From: SZUA-448 sp045627185
Lineage (GTDB): Bacteria; Bacillota; Clostridia; Lachnospirales; Lachnospiraceae
Direction: 5' to 3'
Length of the DNA: 22,874 nt
Assembly (NCBI GenBank): GCA_045627185.1
Contig: JAZQNE010000043.1
Location: forward strand, 1-22,874
In this document: positions 1 through 7,534 of the stretch, one piece after another
How positions within the stretch are numbered: the first letter of the stretch is position 1
Layout: every line of letters begins with the position of its first letter
Position numbers and translations under genes: made by a program
Notes under the pieces: generated by a model
What the model saw: the letters and a program-made list of their open reading frames with translations, nothing else
What the model was told of the DNA's origin: nothing
The model's database searches: none

Positions 1-285
1 GGACTGCCATGCTGCTTCGCCACTGTTCTGAAGAAGGTTGACACCATCGCAGTTGAGGGCCTTTTTCATTGCGTTTGCGATGCGGCTTGCAACGGGAAGT
101 GCCTTTGCAAGAATGGCGGGATCTGCGGAAAGCAGGTTAGCCATGTGAGCCTTCGGAATAAGGAGAACATGACCCTTTGCAGCGGGTTCAATGTCCATGA
201 TTGCACGGAAATCATCGTCCTCATAAACGGTTGCAGTGGGGAAAACGCCGTTTGCAAGTTTGCAGAAGATACAGTTATCGTTCAT
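1..285 (-). CDS. HIT-family protein, N-terminal part (cut by window edge)
   Basis: This is the N-terminal 95 residues of a histidine-triad (HIT) nucleotide-binding protein. The family hydrolyses or transfers nucleotidyl groups of purine dinucleotides or nucleoside phosphoramidates in the cytoplasm. Visible are the start MNDNCIFCKLANG, with a cysteine pair at residues 5 and 8 typical of zinc-containing members, then GHVLLIPKAHMANLL at about 39-53 and NLLQNSGEAAWQS at 83-95. In the family that last stretch leads straight into the HxHxHxx active-site triad, which lies beyond base 1 and cannot be checked. The ATG is preceded by AAAAGGAGCTG at good spacing. It is the last visible gene of the minus-strand run, 83 bases after the permease stop, with no clear terminator between them. 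The family call is fairly secure; the substrate is unknown. Confidence 0.88.
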   Translation of the reverse strand, partial: MNDNCIFCKLANGVFPTATVYEDDDFRAIMDIEPAAKGHVLLIPKAHMANLLSADPAILAKALPVASRIANAMKKALNCDGVNLLQNSGEAAWQS

Positions 286-368
286 AATTACAGCTCCTTT
301 TCAAGGTTTTGAAACAACCAGATTTTTTTTCTTTTGTAAGGCTTTTTCCGGACCGTCGCTTTCGGATA

Positions 369-1997
369 TCAGCGCTTCGGTTTGAAATGCTTCGGGCCGA
401 ATTTGTAGACAAGGAAACAGCCAAGTGCACTGTAAAACAGGCAGAAAGCCACAAGAATCACGGCAAATGTTACGGGCTGTCTGCTGACAAGGTTTCGTAC
501 AGAATTGTTTACCGCCATGAAATAACATGGGAAGTATGTTCCTGCGGTGAGAATGGAATACAGCGGAGCTTTGGCTTTTGCTTCGGAATCGAACGGCTGA
601 ATTAGGTAATACAGTATCAGATAGTGTGCGGAAAAGAACACGCTGATGCTGAGTGGAGCAATGAGCAGAAGCACCAGATTCAGAATGCTTACATGACTCC
701 AAATGTTGTCAAACCCATAAACAGAGCCGGCGGATATTATTTGAAGTGCCACAAGACCGATACTGATAATGCCTGCCGGAATCAGGTTTTGTCTCGCAAT
801 GCTGAGAAGCCTGATCTTAAAGAGCGACAGGATGTTATGCGGTTTTCTGAAGAAAGAGTAATTCAGAAGCGTTCTGTCACAGTTTGAAAAGAGGACCAGG
901 GTATAGTTCTGACCGCGATTTATTGTGTAAAAAACAAATGGAAGGAACGGTACAATTTTTATAAGTGAACCGGTTATCTCTGTTGAAAAATCAGGCTTCA
1001 TAAATGCCAGAACATTTACAAGCAGTGCAATTGCAGCCGAAATGATGGTAATTAACCTGATTGGGTCGGATATCAGCTTGTGATGGCGCTTCTCAAAGCA
1101 TTCATTCATGAAGGCGAATCCGGTTTTGTCGGTACGGACCGAAACAGCCTTTGTGTCAATCAGCTTTGAATTAATTACGATTGCATTTGTTTTAACCGCT
1201 GCTGTCTGTGCAACCTTTTCCGTGTAGAGCTGCTTGAAATAGAAAAGGAAGTCATCAAATTTAAGTACGTACAAAAGTGCGGAAATTGCCGGAAGGACAG
1301 GAACAAGCGCAATCAGCAGAAGTACCTTTAACGGAAGCACAACCGCAAAAACAAGGAGTGCGATTCCGCCCAGAAAAATTATGGTAAACGGAAGCCATGC
1401 TTTCTTTCCCAACGGATCCGGAGCAACAACCTTAAAACGTCTGTAAAGCAAAAAACGTACGGCCTGGAAATCAAGCTTTATGCAGACCTGGGATACCGGC
1501 ATGACAAACGCCATCCATAGCGGAGCTTTGTAAATCAGACAGATAATCAGATTTAACAGCCAGGTGGACAAAAATGCCCAAATGCGTTCCAACAGGTAAC
1601 TTGAAAGAAAATATTCACGCGCATCCATGCGGAGCAGGCACACGGAATAGTAATCGTTCGCATCAGTGCCCATCATGGCGTTGTTCCCAATTCCGCCACA
1701 AACGAACAGAACGAGCGTGAGCAGAATAATCAGGCTGAATCTGTCACTTGCGGGGCTGTTCTCAAGACGAAGCTGAGCTGCAAATACCGGAACCATGAAG
1801 AACAGGACGGAGAAAAACATCTTGATCAGAATCTTGAAAAGTACCGATAGAATGCTGATTGCAAGTTTAACGTCCTGAATCTCATAGGAGCTGTTTTTGA
1901 AAAGCCGCTTGATAAGCGGGGTGTGACGCAGAAAATACTGAAAACTGTTGACGGTGTATGCCATTTCCAGCTTAAGCGTCGTTTTCATTGTGTTCAT
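369..1997 (-). CDS. Polytopic membrane protein, probable ABC transporter permease
   Basis: A 542-residue protein with about ten strongly hydrophobic segments, for example around residues 55-75, 88-105, 135-175, 205-245, 310-330, 345-358 and several in the last 170 residues. I do not recognise a named family from motifs. Its identification as a permease rests on size, topology and coupling: its ATG overlaps the stop of the upstream ABC ATPase by one base (TGATG), and its ribosome site AAGGAGGAAG lies inside the end of the ATPase gene. That arrangement is typical of a two-component ABC exporter in which both proteins are made together. The N-terminus (about 50 residues before the first membrane segment) is cytoplasmic-looking and the C-terminus ends in a basic tail, KHFKPKR. 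No periplasmic-binding lipoprotein lies nearby, so export or an envelope role is more likely than nutrient uptake. Substrate unknown. Confidence 0.75.
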   Translation of the reverse strand: MNTMKTTLKLEMAYTVNSFQYFLRHTPLIKRLFKNSSYEIQDVKLAISILSVLFKILIKMFFSVLFFMVPVFAAQLRLENSPASDRFSLIILLTLVLFVCGGIGNNAMMGTDANDYYSVCLLRMDAREYFLSSYLLERIWAFLSTWLLNLIICLIYKAPLWMAFVMPVSQVCIKLDFQAVRFLLYRRFKVVAPDPLGKKAWLPFTIIFLGGIALLVFAVVLPLKVLLLIALVPVLPAISALLYVLKFDDFLFYFKQLYTEKVAQTAAVKTNAIVINSKLIDTKAVSVRTDKTGFAFMNECFEKRHHKLISDPIRLITIISAAIALLVNVLAFMKPDFSTEITGSLIKIVPFLPFVFYTINRGQNYTLVLFSNCDRTLLNYSFFRKPHNILSLFKIRLLSIARQNLIPAGIISIGLVALQIISAGSVYGFDNIWSHVSILNLVLLLIAPLSISVFFSAHYLILYYLIQPFDSEAKAKAPLYSILTAGTYFPCYFMAVNNSVRNLVSRQPVTFAVILVAFCLFYSALGCFLVYKFGPKHFKPKR

Positions 1998-2701
1998 CAG
2001 CCTTCCTCCTTAAGAGCATCGATGATGCGGGCGCGGAAAGCATCGTCGGAAAGTTCGTCACGCTTAAGTTCTGAGAGCTCGCCGTGGTTGAGGAGTACGA
2101 TTTCGTCGCAAAGGTCAAGCGCAAGGTCCATAATGTGCGTCGAAAGAATGATGATGCAGTTGTCCTTGATTTTACGGAGAATATCCTTCATTTCTTCGGC
2201 AACAACAACGTCAAGGCTGGTGAGAGGCTCGTCAAGAAGAAGAATAGGCGGCTCGGAAATGAAGTTTACAAGCATCTGCATCTTGTTTTTCATACCGTGT
2301 GAGTATTCCTTCATCAGCTTGTGGCTGTCTTCTTCGGTTATGGCAACCATTTTGAGATATTCGGCTTCGGGCTTGATTTCGCGGATGTATTTTTTGTTTA
2401 CGTCAATATAGAATTTAATGAATTCGCTGCCGGTAAGGAATTCGGGAACAGAAGGCTCCGAAAGTACGTAGCCGATGTCCTCAGGGATGAGTTTGCGCTC
2501 TGTTCCGTCATTTTCAGTGATGAAAAAACGGCCCGCATCAGATGGAATATCGCTGTTGATGCAATTGAAAAGAGTTGTTTTTCCTGCTCCGTTGCGCCCC
2601 AGAAGACCATAGATATGACCGGGCTCAAATGTAAAACTGATGTCTCTGAGGACATCTTTTTTTACGAAGCTTTTTTTCAGGTGTTCGATTGTGAATCGCA
2701 T
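1997..2701 (-). CDS. ABC transporter ATP-binding protein
   Basis: A 234-residue nucleotide-binding subunit of an ABC transporter, which couples ATP hydrolysis to transport by the membrane protein encoded immediately downstream. Walker A is GRNGAGKTT at 35-43, the signature region is YSHGMKNKM at 133-141 (SHGMK replacing the classic LSGGQ), Walker B is ILLLDEP at 153-159, and the switch histidine is H189 in STHIM. The usual Q-loop glutamine is not evident: the segment after strand 6 reads VLSEPSVPEFLTG (79-91), a pattern shared with ABC-2-type and antibiotic/bacteriocin exporter ATPases. The short length and missing C-terminal extension fit exporters of that class. The start is supported by CACAAGGAGAACAGCC before the ATG. 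It lies 83 bases after dtd on the same strand, and no promoter was convincing in that gap, so co-transcription from upstream is likely. Confidence 0.93.
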   Translation of the reverse strand: MRFTIEHLKKSFVKKDVLRDISFTFEPGHIYGLLGRNGAGKTTLFNCINSDIPSDAGRFFITENDGTERKLIPEDIGYVLSEPSVPEFLTGSEFIKFYIDVNKKYIREIKPEAEYLKMVAITEEDSHKLMKEYSHGMKNKMQMLVNFISEPPILLLDEPLTSLDVVVAEEMKDILRKIKDNCIIILSTHIMDLALDLCDEIVLLNHGELSELKRDELSDDAFRARIIDALKEEG

Positions 2702-2784
2702 GGCTGTTCTCCTTGTGTTTTATAGTTGAAGCCCGGTGATTTGCTTGTGTTTTTTTGCCTGTGGTGTGAAGCGTGCCGGGGAAC

Positions 2785-3228
2785 TCATTTTAAGTTTTCA
2801 AGAATGATGGTGAAGGGTCCGTCGTTTTCAAGGCTGACTTTCATGTCTGCCCCGAAAATACCGGTCTGTACAACGGGTACTGATTGCCTGCAACGTTCAA
2901 CGATGTAGTCAAACAGTTCGCTTGCCGGCCCGGGCGCACCTGCGCTTACGAAGGACGGACGGTTGCCGTGACTGCAGTCGGCGTAGAGCGTAAACTGAGA
3001 TACGAGCAGAAGCTCACCGTTTACATCAGCAAGGGAGAGGTTGATTTTGTCATTTTCGTCATCGAAAATACGCAGACCAATCATTTTTTTAATGTATTTG
3101 TCTGCAATTTCTCTTGTGTCGTCCTGTCCGACACCTACGAATACAAGAAAACCTTTCCCGATTTTACCGGTTGTTTCACCGTTAACTTTTACCTCCGCGT
3201 GATTCACGCGCTGTATAAGAAATTTCAT
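2785..3228 (-). CDS. dtd: D-aminoacyl-tRNA deacylase
   Basis: A 147-residue cytoplasmic enzyme that hydrolyses D-aminoacyl-tRNAs (such as D-Tyr-tRNA), and glycine mischarged on tRNA-Ala, to free amino acid and tRNA, protecting translation. The length matches the family. The diagnostic motifs are present: the N-terminal strand MKFLIQRVNHAEVKVNGE, the active-site segment LLVSQFTLYAD at about 74-84 with the conserved Ser-Gln-Phe-Thr, and NDGPFTI at about 135-141, carrying the Gly-cisPro pair that gives chiral selectivity. The start has AGGGAGAAC eight to ten bases upstream. It sits between an acyltransferase gene and an ABC transporter on the same strand, a functionally mixed operon. In many Firmicutes dtd instead follows relA; that partner is absent here. 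Confidence 0.96.
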   Translation of the reverse strand: MKFLIQRVNHAEVKVNGETTGKIGKGFLVFVGVGQDDTREIADKYIKKMIGLRIFDDENDKINLSLADVNGELLLVSQFTLYADCSHGNRPSFVSAGAPGPASELFDYIVERCRQSVPVVQTGIFGADMKVSLENDGPFTIILENLK

Positions 3229-3297
3229 TTTAGTTCTCCCTGTATGAATAAGCGGTCTGTCTGTGGCTGAATAAGCCTGCAGCCGTATATCTGCGGA

Positions 3298-4578
3298 TTA
3301 TTTGCTCTTTTTAACTGCATTCTTGCGGATTTTGTACAGTTCCTCGGCCGCAAGCCTTGTTTTTGCCACTATGTCACCTGCACCCTTGGGGAAGCAGTAA
3401 TAAAGCATGTCATCATTTCCTATGCAGATCATATCCCCTATTTCGTACCAGAAATAATCAGCATAGAGGCCGTAAGAAGCAAGCGGAGACTGGATGTAAG
3501 AGAGCTTGCCGTTGCAGCCTGTAAGGCGGAAACCGCATTCATCGTGAACAAGATTGCCTTCTCCAACCTGCCAGATTGTCTTCATGCCCTTCATGATGTA
3601 GATGTCAACATTCGTGTCAAGCCGGTAGGTGCCTGCAAGCAGCTCCTTGCGGACACATTCACGTTCCCAGGCATACCAGTCCGGAATGTGATTAAATTTA
3701 CCGTCTTCACTGTCGGCCTCAAGAAAACCGTCTTCTGTGAGCTTGTAGCTCTTGCCGCAGGCGGTGCAGCCGATGCGCACGCCCTTGCCGTTCATCTTGC
3801 CTTCCGCAAGGCAGTGAGGACATTTGTAGAGCACGCGGTTTAAGCCGTCTGCACGGAACGGCTCTGTGATTTTTGTGCCTGTTTCCTGCTGAATGCGGAA
3901 ATTGTCAAAGGTGAAGCATTCCTTCAGGATTGCATTGATTTCCGATGCGCTCTTCTTTTCAATGTCTTCCGGAGAGAGCAGATAACTGAGCTTTGCGGTT
4001 ACGGTTGTGTCGCGTAACTGAAGGCTGTTGTAAAGCGGGTCGCGAAGGAAAGCACCGTAGGTGCGGAACATAAGAACCGGAACACCCAGAAATTTAATGC
4101 ATTTGCCAAGGCTTTCGGGGAGCGGTGTTGCTGTTCCGTCAAAGGTGTAGCTTGCTTCAGGGTACATAAGTACTGAACTTTTCAGCTTCTTCAGCGAATA
4201 ATTCATGGAACGGACAAGATTTGTGTCTGAAACGAATTTACGTGTAGGGATGCAGCCAAGATTACGCATGAGCCATTTCTTTCCGACAAAGCCGTCAGAA
4301 GTGCATACAATCTGGAACGGACGCGGGTAAAGAACGGACGATGCTATCTTGAGATCGATGAAGCTTGAATGGTTCATGAGAATAAGAGCAGGTTCCTTTT
4401 TGCCGAGCTTTTCAAGGTCTTCCTTTTCACAGCTGAAATGGACGGCTTTGAGGTCACCTGCGCCTGCTGCTTTAAGCAGAGTTCTGAAAAAAATGTTGGG
4501 CTTTTTGGGTACGACCGGTTTTTCTGCCGGCATGGCTGCAACATTTTCGTATGACTGATGTGATACTTTGATTTTCAT
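3298..4578 (-). CDS. PlsC-like 1-acylglycerol-phosphate acyltransferase with C-terminal zinc ribbon
   Basis: A 426-residue protein whose N-terminal half is a PlsC-type (LPLAT) domain, the family that transfers acyl groups to lysophosphatidate or related glycerolipids at the membrane. The catalytic H-x4-D block is NHSSFID with H70 and D75. A second block, YPEASYTFDG at about 139-148, sits where the family has its PEG-type substrate motif. Unlike ordinary PlsC enzymes of about 200-250 residues, this one continues into a Cys4 zinc-ribbon-like segment (CPHC at 253-256, CTAC at 271-274) and about 150 further residues rich in Trp, Tyr and Gly with no recognised fold. No clear transmembrane helix is seen. 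It is the first gene of the minus-strand run, with its own promoter at 4659-4687 and the ribosome site CGGAGA. The acyltransferase call is good; the exact acceptor is unknown. Confidence 0.82.
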   Translation of the reverse strand: MKIKVSHQSYENVAAMPAEKPVVPKKPNIFFRTLLKAAGAGDLKAVHFSCEKEDLEKLGKKEPALILMNHSSFIDLKIASSVLYPRPFQIVCTSDGFVGKKWLMRNLGCIPTRKFVSDTNLVRSMNYSLKKLKSSVLMYPEASYTFDGTATPLPESLGKCIKFLGVPVLMFRTYGAFLRDPLYNSLQLRDTTVTAKLSYLLSPEDIEKKSASEINAILKECFTFDNFRIQQETGTKITEPFRADGLNRVLYKCPHCLAEGKMNGKGVRIGCTACGKSYKLTEDGFLEADSEDGKFNHIPDWYAWERECVRKELLAGTYRLDTNVDIYIMKGMKTIWQVGEGNLVHDECGFRLTGCNGKLSYIQSPLASYGLYADYFWYEIGDMICIGNDDMLYYCFPKGAGDIVAKTRLAAEELYKIRKNAVKKSK

Positions 4579-4658
4579 AATTGTTCTCCGTGATAGAATA
4601 ATCTGAAATTGTCAGGTATGATATCCGGGGCGGAAACCCTTGGACATCAATTAATCGT

Positions 4659-4687
4659 ATTTTAGTATATTTATTCCCGGATGTCAA
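4659..4687 (-). promoter_or_regulatory. Sigma-A-type promoter of the minus-strand acyltransferase operon
   Basis: On the minus strand TTGACA (4687-4682) is followed after 17 bases by TAAAAT (4664-4659), a five-of-six match to the -10 box. It lies about 80 bases upstream of the acyltransferase ATG and points away from the XpaC/TelA promoter, so the interval 4579-4835 is a divergent control region. Seen directly as motifs; activity is inferred. Confidence 0.72.
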
Positions 4688-4748
4688 AGAAAACAGAGTC
4701 AAAGGGATTATATCGGACCGCAAAATGATTCAGACCGAAAAATGTGTT

Positions 4749-4770
4749 TTTTAATCAACTTTTAATCAAC
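4749..4770 (+). promoter_or_regulatory. Tandem 11-bp direct repeat, possible activator site
   Basis: TTTTAATCAAC occurs twice back to back (4749-4759 and 4760-4770), ending five bases before the -35 box of the XpaC/TelA promoter. An 11-bp period places both copies on the same face of the helix. OmpR/PhoB-type response regulators bind such head-to-tail repeats just upstream of, or overlapping, the -35 box. The identity of any regulator is unknown. Confidence 0.5.
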
Positions 4771-4775
4771 TATAT

Positions 4776-4805
4776 TTGACAAAAAGGGAGTTTCACGGGT
4801 ATAAT
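4776..4805 (+). promoter_or_regulatory. Consensus promoter for the XpaC/TelA genes
   Basis: A perfect TTGACA (4776-4781) and perfect TATAAT (4800-4805) are separated by 18 bases. The expected transcript start is near 4812, about 24 bases before the ATG at 4836, leaving a short leader that contains the ribosome site AAGGGGGA. The match is the best in the window. Confidence 0.82.
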
Positions 4806-4835
4806 AAGTAAGAAAAAAACAAGGGGGATTTTCTT

Positions 4836-5669
4836 ATGTCTTCCATACCGAAAAGCCCGTTGAAAAGCTCGGACAAGTTTCTTACACCGCCTGAGCAGAA
4901 GCAGGAAATTACAGTCTCAAAAAACGGAAAACAGGCCACGGTAACAATTACCGGGCAACAGACTGAAACAAATCGGGAAAATACTGAAACAACAGACAAT
5001 AAAATAAAAGTTGCATCGCCGGTTCCCTTTTATGTAACAGGCGGAACGGTGTTTGTTCTGGCACTTCTGATAAGGCCCTGGAAATGGTGGCAATATCTGA
5101 TTATAGCAGTTATCGGGGCGCTGACATTCCTGATTACAAAGCTCTTCAGCAAGCCGAAGACATTTGACAAACCCGTTGAGCATGAGCTTGTGCTTACCGG
5201 CTTTGCCGAAACGGACACAATGCTTAAACATGCTGATTCGCAGCTTCGTCAGATTAAGAAATCGGCTGAGACAATCGAAAAGACGGATACGGCTTTTGCC
5301 GGAACCCTCAGGGAGCTGACTGATGATGCATATAAGCTGGTTGATTACATTTCAGAGCATGAAAAGCAGATTTCCCAGCTCCGCCGCTTCTTTAACTATT
5401 ATCTTCCCACGCTTGAAAAGTTCGCCGGAGAATATGTAAATCTTGAAAAAGGCGGCAGTCAGGCTGAGCATGTGACACGCACCAAGGAAGAAATAACTGA
5501 TGCCACAGACGCCATGAAGGTTCTTTTCAAGAAGCTTTTTGACAAGATGTATACGGATACGGCACTTGATATCAGTACGGACGTTGATGTTCTTGAAACA
5601 ATGCTTAAATCCGACGGAGTTGATGTTTCGGAGGATATTATCCCCGAACAGATAACAGAAGAGCAGTAA
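4836..5669 (+). CDS. XpaC-like (5-bromo-4-chloroindolyl phosphate hydrolysis family) membrane protein
   Basis: A 277-residue protein resembling the XpaC family, whose members usually sit next to TelA and whose biochemical role is unsettled; the family name comes from an old phosphatase-phenotype assay. After a polar Lys/Thr/Gln-rich N-terminus of about 60 residues come two close hydrophobic segments (about 63-79 and 84-106), then a helical cytoplasmic-looking domain. This contains RRFFNYYLPTLEKFAGEYV at about 187-205 and the C-terminal LDISTDVDVLETMLKSDGV at about 247-265, both characteristic of the family. It is followed 77 bases later by the TelA-like gene on the same strand, and the pair shares the strong promoter at 4776-4805. 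Family assignment comes from motif memory plus the conserved partnership; no enzymatic residues can be pointed to. Confidence 0.8.
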   Translation: MSSIPKSPLKSSDKFLTPPEQKQEITVSKNGKQATVTITGQQTETNRENTETTDNKIKVASPVPFYVTGGTVFVLALLIRPWKWWQYLIIAVIGALTFLITKLFSKPKTFDKPVEHELVLTGFAETDTMLKHADSQLRQIKKSAETIEKTDTAFAGTLRELTDDAYKLVDYISEHEKQISQLRRFFNYYLPTLEKFAGEYVNLEKGGSQAEHVTRTKEEITDATDAMKVLFKKLFDKMYTDTALDISTDVDVLETMLKSDGVDVSEDIIPEQITEEQ

Positions 5670-5746
5670 AACCGGAAAACATTTCGGAAACATGAAACAG
5701 TGATTTGGCGGTAAGTCCGCTGTAAATAAAAAAGAGAGGTAAAATT

Positions 5747-6805
5747 ATGACAACAGATTTAGTTTTAACAGAGAATTATCAGCTTAGCGAAGAAGAAAAA
5801 GCGCAGATCGTTGCTATTAAGGAAAAGGTTGACCTGAGCGATTCACTCAGCGTTATGTCCTTTGGTTCGGAACCTCAGTCAAAGATTTCCGATTTCTCCG
5901 ATACAGCACTTGCAACCGTTCGTACAAAGGATCTTGGCGAAGTTGGCGAAATGATCACCACACTTGTAGGAGAACTTAAGACCTTCAGCGATGACACAGA
6001 AGTTACCGGCCTTAAGAAGCTTTTCAAAAAGGGCAAGAACAAAGTTGAAGTTTTAAGAGCACGTTATGACAAGACAGAAGTTACCGTTGAGAAGGTTGTT
6101 TCCTCACTTGAACTTCATCAGGTACAGCTCCTTAAGGATGTTTCAACATTTGATAAGCTTTATGATGTTAACCTTGAAAATCTCCGCAACCTGACAATGT
6201 ATGTTGAAGCAGGTAAGCAGAAGCTTGAAGAAGAGCGCACAACCACACTTGCCGAGCTCAAGGCTAAGGCACAGGAAACCGGTCTTCCCGAGGATGCACA
6301 GAAGGCTAATGATTTTGCTTCTTACTGTGACAGATTCGAAAAGAGAATCCATGACTTACAGCTGACCCGTACAGTTGCCATCCAGATGGCTCCTCAGGTT
6401 CGTCTTGTTCAGAACAATGAAGCTACTCTTGCTGAGAAGATTCAGTCAACCGTAATCAACACCATTCCTCTTTGGAAGAGCCAGATGGTTATCTCCCTTG
6501 GTATGGCAAATGCTGAGAGCGCACTCAAGGCTGAGCGTGAAGTTAATAACACCACAAACGAACTGTTAAAGAAGAATGCTGATATGCTTAAGCTTGGTAC
6601 CGTTGAGGTTGCCAAGGAGAACGAGCGCGGCATCGTTGATATTGAAACCCTTAATTACACCAACCAGCAGCTTATTGCTACTCTTGATGAAGTTGTTACA
6701 ATTCAGAATGAGGGCAAGGAAAAACGTAAGGCTGCAGAGCAGGAAATGGCTCGTATGGAAGAAGAACTTAAGCAGAAACTCCTTACCTTAAGAGAAGTAA
6801 AATAA
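5747..6805 (+). CDS. TelA-like toxic anion resistance family protein
   Basis: A 352-residue soluble, almost entirely helical protein of the TelA/KlaA family, linked in the literature to tellurite and other toxic-anion or envelope-stress resistance, with no agreed mechanism. Family hallmarks are the N-terminal helical region ending around EVGEMITTLVGELKTF (65-80), a central region with LEEERTTTLAELKAKAQETG, RFEKRIHDLQLTRTVAIQMAPQ-like text near 200-222, and IPLWKSQMVISLGMANAE near 240-257. A charged coiled coil rich in Lys and Glu forms the last 50 residues. No signal peptide or membrane segment is seen. The ribosome site is AAGAGAGGT. It follows the XpaC-like gene, its usual partner. A strong terminator begins about 50 bases after its stop and separates it from the LemA/TPM genes. 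Base use favours highly expressed-looking codons such as CTT and AAG. Confidence 0.88.
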   Translation: MTTDLVLTENYQLSEEEKAQIVAIKEKVDLSDSLSVMSFGSEPQSKISDFSDTALATVRTKDLGEVGEMITTLVGELKTFSDDTEVTGLKKLFKKGKNKVEVLRARYDKTEVTVEKVVSSLELHQVQLLKDVSTFDKLYDVNLENLRNLTMYVEAGKQKLEEERTTTLAELKAKAQETGLPEDAQKANDFASYCDRFEKRIHDLQLTRTVAIQMAPQVRLVQNNEATLAEKIQSTVINTIPLWKSQMVISLGMANAESALKAEREVNNTTNELLKKNADMLKLGTVEVAKENERGIVDIETLNYTNQQLIATLDEVVTIQNEGKEKRKAAEQEMARMEEELKQKLLTLREVK

Positions 6806-6857
6806 GGGTACAGACATTTGACACGGTTTTTATCCGTGGTCAGTCAGAACCGTACAT

Positions 6858-6885
6858 CCGGCCGGGTAATGCCCGGCCGGTTTTT
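6858..6885 (+). terminator. Intrinsic terminator after the TelA-like gene
   Basis: A nine-pair GC stem, CCGGCCGGG (6858-6866) with CCCGGCCGG (6872-6880), closes a five-base loop TAATG and is followed by TTTTTG. It ends only 21 bases before the LemA-like ATG. No promoter fits between them, so the downstream genes probably depend on read-through or on a start site not recognised here. Confidence 0.9.
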
Positions 6886-6905
6886 GCCGAATGAAATGAG
6901 GAAAT

Positions 6906-7466
6906 ATGAAAGAAGCCAGGAAAAAAAGAAATATTGCCATAATCGTTATGTGTGGCCTTATCCTTCTCGGAATGATTTTCGGAACACGTATTTCCCTGAT
7001 GAAGGAAAAGAACAAACTGAATGAAATGTTTGCGACTGCTGATTTAAACGGTGCTACAATTTCAACACGTATCAACACCCTGATTGATGAAAGCGACAAG
7101 CTCTGCAGTGAGGCCGTATCGGTGCTCAAATCGTCAGATGCCGAATATAAGAATGTTGTGGAAGCAAAGGAAAAGCTTTCAAAGGCAAAAAAGCCCGACA
7201 AACAGTATCAGGCCATGAATGAGCTTGCATCGGCATCAATCATACTTGCGGGCAAAACAAAGAACGCCATGACAGATACCGATTCTGCATCATACAGACA
7301 GGTTGTAAGCTCGCTTGGCGTAATTGAGGGAATCCGTGACAGACTTGTTGATTTCCGTGCAGATTACAACACTGCCGTCCGCAAATTCAATAATACAAGA
7401 AATGCCTTTCCGTGCCGTATTTTTGCTATTCTCGGCTTTGTTGGCGAGGCAGTTCCTTTTGACTGA
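6906..7466 (+). CDS. LemA-family protein
   Basis: A 186-residue anchored protein of the LemA family, small helical-bundle membrane proteins found in most Gram-positive bacteria and often encoded next to TPM-domain proteins; their function is not settled. The N-terminus is basic (KEARKKRN) with one hydrophobic segment at about 9-24, and the rest is a helical ectodomain. The C-terminal hallmark is clear: YNTAVRKFNNTRNAFPCRIF at about 153-172 then AILGF, matching the family pattern YN..v..fN..i..fP..iiA...gF. The middle is divergent from typical members. The start has GAGGAAAT directly before it. It is followed by the TPM gene after 68 bases, so these two form the usual pair. It lies just after a strong terminator, which would damp read-through from the TelA transcript. 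Confidence 0.86.
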   Translation: MKEARKKRNIAIIVMCGLILLGMIFGTRISLMKEKNKLNEMFATADLNGATISTRINTLIDESDKLCSEAVSVLKSSDAEYKNVVEAKEKLSKAKKPDKQYQAMNELASASIILAGKTKNAMTDTDSASYRQVVSSLGVIEGIRDRLVDFRADYNTAVRKFNNTRNAFPCRIFAILGFVGEAVPFD

Positions 7467-7534
7467 TTTTTTATTCCGGTCCGTGACTTACGGGCCTGTT
7501 AATGCAGATTTGATTCATTCGGAAAGGAGACGTT

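Noticed and set aside
301..702. A 133-residue open frame on the minus strand overlapping the permease 3' end
   Set aside because: It lies mostly inside the permease gene in another frame and has no ribosome site. Its composition (many His, Cys, Gln) looks like a shadow frame.
6818..6846. TTGACA at 6818-6823 as a promoter for LemA
   Set aside because: No -10-like hexamer lies at 16-19 bases, and the strong terminator would follow immediately.
7478..7500. Hairpin GGTCCGT/ACGGGCC between LemA and TPM as a terminator
   Set aside because: The stem is short with a wobble pair and no T tract follows, so it is unlikely to end transcription.
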